Shown piece after piece: positions 5,890 to 13,009 of a stretch of 13,009 nucleotides of DNA. A model generated the notes under the pieces. That model saw only the letters and a list, made by a program, of their open reading frames with translations. It made no database searches and had not been told where the DNA came from. The stretch is taken from assembly GCA_036351575.1 (NCBI GenBank), contig JAZBPJ010000095.1:1-13009 (forward strand), read 5' to 3'. The stretch comes from JABDPF01 sp036351575. Its GTDB lineage: Bacteria; Pseudomonadota; Gammaproteobacteria; Xanthomonadales; SZUA-36. Position numbers and translations under genes: made by a program. Position 1 is the stretch's first letter, and the number at the start of each line of letters is the position of its first letter.

Positions 5890-6920
5890 AAGTCCTGCCC
5901 TCCGCAGGAACCCCTGACGACGAGCGAAGGAGAAATCAGCAGCGATGCGACAGGTTCGCCGTCGATCATTCGAATCAGGTTTTCGGTCAGGGCCTGTCCC
6001 GCCAGGCTTGTATCCTGGCGTATGGTCGTCAGCGCCGGGCTGAAATAGGTGGCGGCCGGCAGGTCATCGAAGCCGACCACGGAGACATGGCCCGGGATTT
6101 CGAAACCGTTTTTCTGCAGGCACTTCATTGCGCCGAAAGCGATCAGGTCGCTGGCCGCGAAAACCGCGTCGAAGGTATGGCCCTGGTCCACCATGTACTG
6201 GGTCGCTTCAAAGGCCGAGGCTTCGAGGTTCTCCGTCATGGCGACCAGGTCGGGGTTGGTTTCGATCCCCGCCTCCTGCAGGGCCCGGGCGTAACCCTCG
6301 TAGCGTTGCTTGAACTCGGGTGCGTCGTCGGATGTGCTGCCGATGTAAGCGATCCGCCGCCGGCCGAGTTCCAGCAGGTGACGCGTCGCCATTTCACCGC
6401 CCGCCGCGTTGTCGCAGCCTATGGCATGGCCTTCCAATTCCGGGGTGACCGCGCCCCAGATGGTATATTTCAGGCCGTTGTCATGCAGGCGCCGAAGCCG
6501 GTCCGCGATACGGCCGTAATCGCCGTAGCCGAGCAGGATGATCCCGTCGGCGCGGTTGCTCGTCACGTATTCTTCCTGCCAGTTGTCGCGCAGTTGCTGG
6601 AAAGAGAGCAGAACGTCGTAGGAGCGCTTGCTGGCGCAGCGCGTGATATGGCTCAGAAGCGCCATGAAAAATGGGTTTATCTGGGAATCGTCGGATGTCG
6701 TGTCTTCGAACAACAGCAGTGCAATCGTGCGGGCCTGCTGCGAGCGCAGGCCGGCCGCGCTGCGGTCGACACGGTAATTCATTTCACGCGCGATACGCTG
6801 AATGCGTTCCCGCGTCTCGGGGTTGACCAGCGGACTGTTGCGCAGGGCGCGCGATACCGTGGCCTGCGAAACGCCGGCGCGGTGCGCGATGTCGAACGAC
6901 GTGGTCTTGCCTGAGCCCAT
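5886..6920 (-). CDS. LacI-family transcriptional regulator of the sugar locus
   Basis: From ATG 6920 the protein has 344 residues. The N-terminal LacI helix-turn-helix is plain (FDIAHRAGVSQATVSRALRN, residues 9-28), followed by the NYRVDRSAAGLRS hinge region. Then comes a periplasmic-binding-protein-like sensor domain, including FAASDLIAFGAM and the conserved GFDDLPAATYFSPALTTIRQD near the end. Members bind a sugar or sugar phosphate and control nearby catabolic genes; here maltodextrins are likely, as for MalR-type regulators. A longer start at ATG 6974 (362 residues) is possible, but both lack a strong Shine-Dalgarno. The open frame to 8603 is only the antisense of the halogenase gene. The gene heads an operon with the amylase and is divergent from the first halogenase, 102 bases away. 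No site like the two operator candidates is seen before lacI itself. Confidence 0.92.
   Translation of the reverse strand: MGSGKTTSFDIAHRAGVSQATVSRALRNSPLVNPETRERIQRIAREMNYRVDRSAAGLRSQQARTIALLLFEDTTSDDSQINPFFMALLSHITRCASKRSYDVLLSFQQLRDNWQEEYVTSNRADGIILLGYGDYGRIADRLRRLHDNGLKYTIWGAVTPELEGHAIGCDNAAGGEMATRHLLELGRRRIAYIGSTSDDAPEFKQRYEGYARALQEAGIETNPDLVAMTENLEASAFEATQYMVDQGHTFDAVFAASDLIAFGAMKCLQKNGFEIPGHVSVVGFDDLPAATYFSPALTTIRQDTSLAGQALTENLIRMIDGEPVASLLISPSLVVRGSCGGQDF
5899..5903 (-). promoter_or_regulatory. Ribosome-binding site deciding the amylase start
   Basis: GGAGG on the minus strand lies inside the last codons of lacI and 9 bases before CTG 5889, whose last two bases are shared with the lacI TGA stop (5888-5886). 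No comparable site precedes TTG 5850. This supports the CTG start and translational coupling of the amylase to lacI. Confidence 0.55.
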
Positions 6921-7022
6921 GCCCGAAGCCTGCCTTTGAGCGGCGATAGCAGCTTGTGTGAAGGTACGGCTCATGATACCACTGTTGCCGCGCACGGCTC
7001 GGTGCGGGCGGAGGTAAAAAGC

Positions 7023-8534
7023 ATGAGTGAAAAACGAATCAGGACGCTGGCGATCGTCGGTGGCGGCACCGCCGGCTGGATGACGGCTGCGGCGCTGGCC
7101 AATGCGCTGGGACGCCAGTGCGAGATCGTGCTGGTCGAGTCGGAGTCCATCGGCACCGTCGGCGTCGGCGAGGCCACCATTCCGCCGCTCAAGCTGTTCA
7201 ACGCCCAGCTGGGCATCGACGAAAACGATTTCATGCGCAGTGTTAAAGGCAGTTTCAAGCTGGGCATCGAGTTCGTCGACTGGGCGCGACGGGGCCACCG
7301 TTATATGCACCCCTTCGGCCAGTTCGGGGCCGATTTCGATATCCTGCCGGTTTACCAGTACTGGCTCAAAGCCCGCAGCGAGGGCGACACCACCCCGCTG
7401 GGCGAGTATTCCATGGCCTGTGTCGCCGCCTGGCGCGGCCGCTTCCAGCAGCCCACGCGGGATCCCCGCCTGGTGCAGTCCACGTTCGATTACGCCTACC
7501 ACCTGGACGCGGGGCTGTATGCCGCCTACCTGCGCCGCTACGCGGAAGAGCGCGGCGTGACGCGCATCGAGGGCCTCGTGGCGGAAGTCATGCAGGACAG
7601 CGAACAGGGCGCGCTGACCGGCCTGCGGCTGGATGACGGCCGTACGGTCGAGGCCGATTTTTTTGTCGACTGCAGCGGGTTCAGGGGCCTGCTGATCGAG
7701 CAGGCCCTGCACAGCGGCTACCAGGACTGGACGCACTGGCTGCCCTGCGACCGGGCCGTCGCCGTGCCGTGCGCCGCCGAGGGCGATTTTACGCCGTATA
7801 CGCGTTCGACCGCCCACGGCGCCGGCTGGCAGTGGCGCATACCGCTGCAGCACCGGACCGGCAACGGCTATGTCTATTGCAGCCGTTTCTGCAGCGAGGA
7901 CGAGGCCACCTCGAAACTGCTGGACGGCCTCGACGGCCCCGCTCTGGCCGATCCGCTGTTCGTCAAGTTCAAGGCCGGAAGGCGCGAGCGCTTCTGGAAT
8001 CGCAACTGCGTGGCGATCGGCTTGTCCGCCGGCTTCCTGGAGCCGCTGGAATCGACCAGCATCCACCTGATCCAGAGCTCTATCGCCCGCCTGCTGGCGC
8101 TGTTTCCAGCGGATTCGAACGATGAACTGGCGGCGCGCGAATACAACCGCGTCACCGCGCTGGAGTACGAGCGCGTGCGCGACTTCATCATCTTTCACTA
8201 CCACGTCACAGAGCGTGAGGACTCCGAGCTGTGGGCCTACTGCAGGCACATGGCGATTCCGGACGAACTGGCTTACCGGATCGAACAGTTCCGCGAATGC
8301 GGGCGCCTCGTGTCCCCGGGGCCGGAACTGTTCCAGAACCCGAACTGGCTCGCGATCCACATCGGGCAGCTGAATTTTCCACGCAGCCACGACCCCCTGG
8401 TGGACTACCGTGACGTCGATTGGCGCGGGCGGCTGGACAGCCTGCGCCGGGTGATCAGCGAAGCGGCCAACGCCATGCCCACGCACCGGAAATATATCCA
8501 GCGGAATTGCCGTGCGCCCGACGCCGTGCGCTGA
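7023..8534 (+). CDS. Flavin-dependent (tryptophan-type) halogenase homologue 1
   Basis: A 503-residue member of the flavin-dependent halogenase family. Motifs in order: the FAD-binding GGGTAGW (13-19), VGEATIP (48-54), the catalytic lysine in GSFKLGIEF (K79, the same number as in PrnA), the halogenase signature WQWRIP (269-274), and GFLEPLESTSIHLI with E343, matching the second catalytic residue of PrnA. The family uses FADH2, oxygen and halide to make HOCl or HOBr, which the lysine directs to an aromatic substrate. Relatives next to TonB receptors (for example BrvH of Brevundimonas and Xanthomonas enzymes) have been shown to brominate indole-like compounds, but their native substrate is unknown. 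ATG 7023 is chosen over upstream in-frame starts because GGAGG (7010-7014) sits 8 bases before it and the FAD fold begins at once. No flavin reductase is in the window. Confidence 0.92.
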   Translation: MSEKRIRTLAIVGGGTAGWMTAAALANALGRQCEIVLVESESIGTVGVGEATIPPLKLFNAQLGIDENDFMRSVKGSFKLGIEFVDWARRGHRYMHPFGQFGADFDILPVYQYWLKARSEGDTTPLGEYSMACVAAWRGRFQQPTRDPRLVQSTFDYAYHLDAGLYAAYLRRYAEERGVTRIEGLVAEVMQDSEQGALTGLRLDDGRTVEADFFVDCSGFRGLLIEQALHSGYQDWTHWLPCDRAVAVPCAAEGDFTPYTRSTAHGAGWQWRIPLQHRTGNGYVYCSRFCSEDEATSKLLDGLDGPALADPLFVKFKAGRRERFWNRNCVAIGLSAGFLEPLESTSIHLIQSSIARLLALFPADSNDELAAREYNRVTALEYERVRDFIIFHYHVTEREDSELWAYCRHMAIPDELAYRIEQFRECGRLVSPGPELFQNPNWLAIHIGQLNFPRSHDPLVDYRDVDWRGRLDSLRRVISEAANAMPTHRKYIQRNCRAPDAVR

Positions 8535-8608
8535 CCCGGTACCCACGACGGCGGAAACTGTATTAATATGCGCAATCTCTAATGCGCGCCACAGGCAATG
8601 CAAGCGAC

Positions 8609-8622
8609 TGAATACGTTTGCA
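8609..8622. promoter_or_regulatory. LacI-family operator candidate upstream of the receptor gene
   Basis: TGAATACGTTTGCA shows the N6-CG-N6 design, with halves TGAATA and TGCAAA. It lies five bases upstream of the -35 box. The matching site at 3501-3514 lies before the MFS gene. The upstream position, rather than an overlap with the core promoter, would suit either activation or repression. Confidence 0.5.
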
Positions 8623-8627
8623 GAAAG

Positions 8628-8655
8628 TTGCCAGATACTTATAAGCGCCTATAGT
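8628..8655 (+). promoter_or_regulatory. Promoter of the TonB-dependent receptor gene
   Basis: TTGCCA (8628-8633), 16 bases, then TATAGT (8650-8655): 4 to 5 of 6 matches in each box. The predicted start near 8662 gives a leader of about 48 bases, with AGGGTGAG (8696-8703) as ribosome site 6 bases before the ATG. The receptor thus need not depend on read-through from the first halogenase. Confidence 0.65.
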
Positions 8656-8709
8656 GTCCTTCGTTAACTTTTCGCTAAACCAGGCATAACACAACAGGGT
8701 GAGACACAC

Positions 8710-11421
8710 ATGAAAACGAACCGCGTTATCCGCCGCAAGGAACTTGCTGCAGCGATTTCGATGCTCCTGGCCTTCCCCGCCATGGCAATCGCTCAGGACC
8801 AGGTCGCTGACGAGGCAGCCGCCGAAGACGAAATGATCGCCGAAGAAGTCATCGTCACCGGTATTCGCCGCGGCCTGATGAATTCCGTCGACATCAAGGG
8901 CACGAGCTCGTCGATCGTCGAAGCCGTTTCCGCCGAGGAAATCGGCAAACTGCCCGATGTTTCCATTACCGACTCACTCGCCCGTCTGCCGGGTGTCACC
9001 GCCCAGCGCCTCAACGGCCGCAGCCAGGTGCTGAGTGTTCGCGGTCTCGGCCCCGACTTCACCACCGCGCTGTTGAACGGCCGCCCGCAGGTCAGCTCCG
9101 GCGACAACCGCGGCGTCGAGTTCGACCAGTACCCGTCCGAAATGATCAGCCAGGCCGTCGTCTACAAGACGCCGGACGCCACGCTTATGGGACAGGGCCT
9201 GGCCGGCACGGTCGACATGCAGACCATCCGTCCGCTGGCTTACGGCAAGCAAGCGCTGGTGGCCAACGCCCGTTACATCTGGAACGACATCGACGCGCTG
9301 AACAACGATGCGAGCGACAACGGATACCGCGCCAGCTTCACCTACGTCGACCAGTTCGCGGACGACACCGTGGGTATCGCGTTCGGTATTGCGTACAACG
9401 ACACCCCGACGCAAAGCGAGCGCTTCGAGGCCTGGGGTTATCCCGAAACGGATGGCAACGCGGTTATCGGCGGCTCCAAGCCTTTCGCGCAGAGCAACGA
9501 GCTGGAACGCCTCGGCGTGATCGGTACGCTCGAGTGGCAGGCCAGCGACAACGTTCGCACCTCGCTCGACCTGTACTACACCGATTTCGACGAGACGCAG
9601 TACCTGCGCGGCATCGAATTCCCGCTGTTCTGGTCTTCGGCGGCGCTTCAACCCGGTTACCAGGTGGACAATGGCCTGATTACCAGCGGCACCTTCGACA
9701 ACGTCAAGGGCGTGATGCGCAACGACCTCAACCAGCGTGAATCCGAGCTGACGGCCATGGGCTGGAACCTCGAGTGGAACATGAACGAGGACTGGACGAT
9801 CGTCGGTGACCTGAGCTATTCCAGCATGGATCGCAAAGACATCCTGCTCGAGACCTATTCCGGCACCGGTCCGAACGGCGAGCCTGAGTTTGACAGCCTG
9901 AGCTTCCAGATGCGCAACGGCCAGGGCGCCCTGTTCTCCTCCATCCTGGATTACACGGATCCGAACCTGGTGATGCTGACCAGCCCGCAGGGCTGGGGCG
10001 GCGACATCATTCCGGGCGGCCAGCTGGGTTACAACAACAGCCCGAGCATCGACGACGAGTTGATGATGATCGACGTGCATGCCATTCGTGAAATCGGCGG
10101 TGATTTCGCATCGAGCGTCGAGTTCGGCCTGAACTTCCAGTCGCGTGAAAAGAACAAGGTCGCGGACGAATGGTTCGTGGGCCTGGGCAATGGTGGAATT
10201 TCGGCGCCGCTGCCGAGCGACACCGGCTTTACCGACCTGTCGCACATCGGTATCCCGGGCATGGTTACCTACGATCCGCTGGCCCTGATCAACAGCGGTA
10301 TCTTCACGCTGGTTCGCAACCCGAACGCGGACGTGATCATCAAGAGCTGGGTGGTCGAGGAAGACGTCACCACGGCCTACGGTATGCTGAACTTCGATAC
10401 CGACGTGGGCAACGTGATGGTTTACGGCAACGTCGGCCTGCAGTACGTGATGACGGACCAGAGTTCCACTGCCCGGTCGGCTTCCGGCACCGGCGACAGC
10501 ACCGCGCTGTTCCCGACCGAGGGCGGCGCGGACTACGAGGAGTGGCTGCCCAGCCTGAACGTCACCTTCGATTTCGGCAACAGCAACCTGCTGCGCTTCG
10601 CCTACGCCCGCACCCTGGCCCGCGCCCGCATGGACGACATTCGGGCCAGCCTGAACTGGAGCTTCGACACCAGCAAGGTGGACGAGACCGATATCAACAA
10701 CTCGCCCTGGGGCGGCGGCGGCGGTAACCCGGAACTGCGCCCCTGGATCGCCAACGCCTTTGACGTGTCCTTTGAAAAATACCTGGACGATGGCATCGGC
10801 TACATTTCCGTGGCGGCATTTTACAAGGATCTCGAAAGCTGGATTGACAATTCTCCGGAGGTTTATGATTTCACCGGTTTTCCGACCGGCGGATTTGACC
10901 CCGTGCTGAACGAGGGCCTGGTGAGTATTCCGAGAAACCAGGGCGGTGGCGATATCTATGGTTTCGAGGTGGCAGGCGCCCTTGATTTCGGCTTCTTCAG
11001 TGACTGGCTCAGCGGCTTCGGCCTCATTGCCAGCGCGTCCGTCACCAAGAGCAACGTCAGCTTCAACGGTCAGGATGTGACGCTGCCCGGCCTGTCCGAG
11101 GACGTGTACAACCTGACCGCCTACTACGAGAACGATCGTTTCTCGGTGCGCATGAGCGGCCGCTATCGCTCCGAGTTCCTGGGCGAAGTGTCCGGCTTTG
11201 GTGCCGGCCGTTTCTTCCGCACGGTGGACGAGGAAACCGTGATCGACGGCCAGGCGAGCTGGTTCTTTGGCGGCAAGCTGACCGGCCTGAGCCTGCTGTT
11301 CCAGGTCTACAACCTGACGGACGAGGAGTTCACGACGTTCGCGAACGACGACTCCCGCCAGGTCATCGACTACCAGCAGTATGGCCGTACCTACCTCGCC
11401 GGCGTGTCCTACAGCTTCTAA
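8710..11421 (+). CDS. TonB-dependent outer-membrane receptor, probably for oligosaccharides
   Basis: A 903-residue protein. The signal peptide has basic residues at 2-10, a hydrophobic core and a cleavage site after AIA (about residue 28). It is followed by an acidic linker and the TonB box EEVIVTG (45-51). The plug domain has SITDSLARLPGVTAQR and SVRGLGPDFTTALLNGR, and ends with a GLAGTVDMQTIRPL-type segment. The rest is a 22-stranded barrel in pattern, ending in AGVSYSF with the terminal phenylalanine used for outer-membrane assembly. Such receptors take up substrates larger than porin size using TonB-ExbBD. This one belongs to the carbohydrate-associated, Caulobacter/Xanthomonas-like group. 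Beside amylase, MFS and LacI it is likely a maltodextrin receptor comparable to MalA, although a related aromatic or glycosidic ligand cannot be excluded given the flanking halogenases. The frame is intact and a strong terminator follows. Confidence 0.95.
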   Translation: MKTNRVIRRKELAAAISMLLAFPAMAIAQDQVADEAAAEDEMIAEEVIVTGIRRGLMNSVDIKGTSSSIVEAVSAEEIGKLPDVSITDSLARLPGVTAQRLNGRSQVLSVRGLGPDFTTALLNGRPQVSSGDNRGVEFDQYPSEMISQAVVYKTPDATLMGQGLAGTVDMQTIRPLAYGKQALVANARYIWNDIDALNNDASDNGYRASFTYVDQFADDTVGIAFGIAYNDTPTQSERFEAWGYPETDGNAVIGGSKPFAQSNELERLGVIGTLEWQASDNVRTSLDLYYTDFDETQYLRGIEFPLFWSSAALQPGYQVDNGLITSGTFDNVKGVMRNDLNQRESELTAMGWNLEWNMNEDWTIVGDLSYSSMDRKDILLETYSGTGPNGEPEFDSLSFQMRNGQGALFSSILDYTDPNLVMLTSPQGWGGDIIPGGQLGYNNSPSIDDELMMIDVHAIREIGGDFASSVEFGLNFQSREKNKVADEWFVGLGNGGISAPLPSDTGFTDLSHIGIPGMVTYDPLALINSGIFTLVRNPNADVIIKSWVVEEDVTTAYGMLNFDTDVGNVMVYGNVGLQYVMTDQSSTARSASGTGDSTALFPTEGGADYEEWLPSLNVTFDFGNSNLLRFAYARTLARARMDDIRASLNWSFDTSKVDETDINNSPWGGGGGNPELRPWIANAFDVSFEKYLDDGIGYISVAAFYKDLESWIDNSPEVYDFTGFPTGGFDPVLNEGLVSIPRNQGGGDIYGFEVAGALDFGFFSDWLSGFGLIASASVTKSNVSFNGQDVTLPGLSEDVYNLTAYYENDRFSVRMSGRYRSEFLGEVSGFGAGRFFRTVDEETVIDGQASWFFGGKLTGLSLLFQVYNLTDEEFTTFANDDSRQVIDYQQYGRTYLAGVSYSF

Positions 11422-11451
11422 GCTGCTGACGCCTTAATCGGTAGTTCGAAT

Positions 11452-11488
11452 AAAAAGCCCCCGCTCATTTGAGCGGGGGCTTTTTTTT
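11452..11488 (+). terminator. Strong intrinsic terminator after the receptor gene
   Basis: A perfect 15-bp stem, AAAAAGCCCCCGCTC (11452-11466) with GAGCGGGGGCTTTTT (11471-11485), a four-base loop and a run of eight T (11481-11488). The A-run on the other side could make it work in both directions. It separates the receptor from the second halogenase, which is on the same strand. Confidence 0.95.
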
Positions 11489-11504
11489 GGCACACTGTTC
11501 AGGT

Positions 11505-11522
11505 GCCGGTACTGGAACCGGC
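11505..11522. repeat. Inverted repeat next to the second halogenase ribosome site
   Basis: GCCGGT (11505-11510) and ACCGGC (11517-11522) are perfect complements with a six-base loop. CAG (11500-11502) and CTG (11523-11525) could extend the stem past two bulged bases. The Shine-Dalgarno GGAG starts at 11525, so the hairpin abuts or partly covers it and might dampen translation; alternatively it is an operator. Confidence 0.4.
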
Positions 11523-11536
11523 CTGGAGCTCAAAAA

Positions 11537-13009
11537 ATGCACACCGATCCCATTCGCAAGGTCGTCATCGTCGGCGGCGGCACCGCCGGCTGGATGGCCG
11601 CGGCCGCCCTGTCCGAGTTCTTCAAGGGTCTGCTCGAAATCGAGCTGATCGAATCCGACGCCATCGGCATCGTCGGCGTCGGCGAGGCCACGATCCCGCA
11701 GATCCGCCTGTTCACCGGGCTGCTCAACATGAACGAGGCGGAAGTACTGAAACGCACGCAGGGTACTTTCAAGCTGGGGATTCAGTTCGCCGACTGGGGC
11801 CGGCCGGGTGACGTTTACATGCATGCATTCGGCGCGATCGGCATGAAGCTGGGCTCGCTGGACTTTCATCACTACTGGCTTAAAGCGCGGGCTTCCGGAC
11901 AGGCCGACAGCCTGTGGAACTACTCGCTGAACGAAACGGCGGCGCTGGCCGGGCGCTTCGCCTACCTGGACCGCATACCGGACACCCACATGCGGGGCCT
12001 GGCCTACGCCTTTCACTTCGACGCCTCCCTGTTCGCCGCTTTTCTGCGCGAGTACAGCGAGAAGCGCGGGGTGCGCCGCAGCGAGGGCAAGGTCGTGGAT
12101 GTCGCCCTCGACGGCGAGAGTGGGTTCATCGAGTCGCTGCAGCTGGAAAGCGGCCGCCGCGTTGAGGGCGAACTGTTCATCGACTGCACGGGTTTCCGCG
12201 GGCTGCTGATCGAAGACGCGCTGAAAACCGGCTACGAGGACTGGAGCCACTGGCTGCCCTGTGACCGCGCGGTGGCGGTGCCCTGCGAGCGCAGCGGTCC
12301 GCTGACGCCCTATACGAAAGCGCGCGCGCTGGAGAACGGCTGGCAATGGCGCATTCCGCTGCAGCACCGCGTCGGCAACGGGCACGTCTATTCCAGCGCG
12401 TACCTGGGCGACGACGAGGCCACCTCGATCCTGCTGAACAACCTGGAAGGCGAAGCCCTTGCCGAGCCCCGCCTGCTGCGCTTCACGACCGGTCGCCGGC
12501 GCAAGTTCTGGAACCGCAACTGCGTCGCGCTCGGCCTGGCCAGCGGCTTCCTCGAGCCGCTGGAGTCGACCAGCATCCACCTGATCCAGACCGGCGTCAG
12601 CCGCCTGCTGGAATATTTTCCGAGGCGCGGATTCGATGCCGTCGACAGGGACGAATTCAACCGCCGCTGCGCCTGGGAGTTCGAACGCATCCGCGATTTC
12701 CTGATCCTGCACTACCACGCGAACGAGAGGACCGACAGTGCATTCTGGGTCGACCGCCGCGAGATGGACATTCCCGAGGAATTGCAGCGACGCATGGACC
12801 TGTTCCGGGCCAACGGCCGTGTGCGCCGCGATTTCGACGAGCTGTTCACCGAGGAAGCCTGGCTGCAGGTGATGGTCGGGCAGGGACTCGAGCCGGCGGC
12901 ATGGCATCCGCTGGCCGACCGCGTCGACGAGGCGCAGATGGGGCGCTTTTTGACCAGCATCCAGACCATCGTCAACAGCACGGTCAACAAGCTGCCGAAG
13001 CACGGGGAC
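11537..13009 (+). CDS. Flavin-dependent halogenase homologue 2, cut at the window edge
   Basis: The frame is open for 491 codons and runs off the window without a stop; by comparison with homologue 1, only a dozen or so residues are missing. Motifs occupy the same residue numbers as in the first halogenase: GGGTAGW (13-19), VGEATIP (48-54), catalytic K79 in GTFKLGIQF, WQWRIP (269-274) and E343 in EPLESTSIHLI. The two are clear paralogues, nearly identical in stretches such as HWLPCDRAVAVPC, and divergent in the loops that usually shape the substrate pocket, for example after residue 95 and after residue 280. The start at ATG 11537 has GGAG (11525-11528) 8 bases before it. It lies only 48 bases after a strong terminator, so it needs its own promoter or read-through; I see no good promoter in that short gap. 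The product is probably an active halogenase of unknown substrate. Confidence 0.92.
   Translation, partial: MHTDPIRKVVIVGGGTAGWMAAAALSEFFKGLLEIELIESDAIGIVGVGEATIPQIRLFTGLLNMNEAEVLKRTQGTFKLGIQFADWGRPGDVYMHAFGAIGMKLGSLDFHHYWLKARASGQADSLWNYSLNETAALAGRFAYLDRIPDTHMRGLAYAFHFDASLFAAFLREYSEKRGVRRSEGKVVDVALDGESGFIESLQLESGRRVEGELFIDCTGFRGLLIEDALKTGYEDWSHWLPCDRAVAVPCERSGPLTPYTKARALENGWQWRIPLQHRVGNGHVYSSAYLGDDEATSILLNNLEGEALAEPRLLRFTTGRRRKFWNRNCVALGLASGFLEPLESTSIHLIQTGVSRLLEYFPRRGFDAVDRDEFNRRCAWEFERIRDFLILHYHANERTDSAFWVDRREMDIPEELQRRMDLFRANGRVRRDFDELFTEEAWLQVMVGQGLEPAAWHPLADRVDEAQMGRFLTSIQTIVNSTVNKLPKHGD

Noticed and set aside
8568..8587. Repeated ATGCGC separated by eight bases before the receptor promoter
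   Set aside because: A six-base direct repeat is expected by chance in GC-rich DNA, and its position gives no clear role.
6921..8603. N-terminal extension of the LacI frame to 8603
   Set aside because: The extension is antisense to the first halogenase and has no family-like sequence; the LacI domain starts at about 6920.
8974..10245. 423-codon minus-strand frame
   Set aside because: Antisense to the TonB receptor, whose frame has a signal peptide, a TonB box and a proper C-terminus.
11465..13003. 512-codon minus-strand frame
   Set aside because: Antisense to the second halogenase and running through the terminator; its sequence even mirrors the shadow behind the first halogenase, as expected for paralogues.

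Overview
This is a GC-rich window with gammaproteobacterial character. A Xanthomonadales- or Wenzhouxiangella-like marine or environmental lineage is my best guess, and it is an inference. The guess rests on the long TonB-dependent receptor with an EEVIVTG TonB box, receptor-linked flavin halogenases, a LacI-type regulator and the style of the secreted proteins. I see no tRNA, rRNA, CRISPR array, insertion sequence or prophage gene.

Left part (about 1-2040), all on the minus strand: a four-cysteine lipoprotein of unknown role (77-343), the short 3' remnant of a second MFS transporter gene (about 452-520), a secreted protein of unknown function (514-1098), and a HigB/HigA toxin-antitoxin pair (1439-1729 and 1110-1430) with its own palindromic promoter region. 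This looks like an accessory insertion beside the sugar locus. The MFS remnant suggests that a duplicate transporter gene once stood there.

Right part (about 2040-13009): a sugar-uptake locus of the TonB-receptor/LacI kind, most likely for alpha-glucans (starch, maltodextrins). On the minus strand run lacI (5886-6920), a secreted GH13 alpha-amylase-type enzyme (3787-5889, probably a CTG start overlapping the lacI stop) and an SLC45/sucrose-type MFS transporter (2043-3461). Divergently, on the plus strand, run a flavin-dependent halogenase homologue (7023-8534), a 903-residue TonB-dependent receptor (8710-11421), a strong intrinsic terminator, and a second, paralogous halogenase (11537 to the window edge, a few codons short of its end).

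Inferred working model: the receptor brings oligosaccharides across the outer membrane, the amylase trims them outside the cytoplasm, the MFS protein carries products across the inner membrane, and the LacI protein senses the sugar. The promoters of the receptor and of the transporter share the same layout: a LacI-like 14-bp site with a central CG just upstream of the -35 box, and an identical 10-base stretch starting at the -10 box. The two halogenases have no obvious place in sugar use, yet both keep every catalytic motif I can check. They are the most intriguing part of the window.
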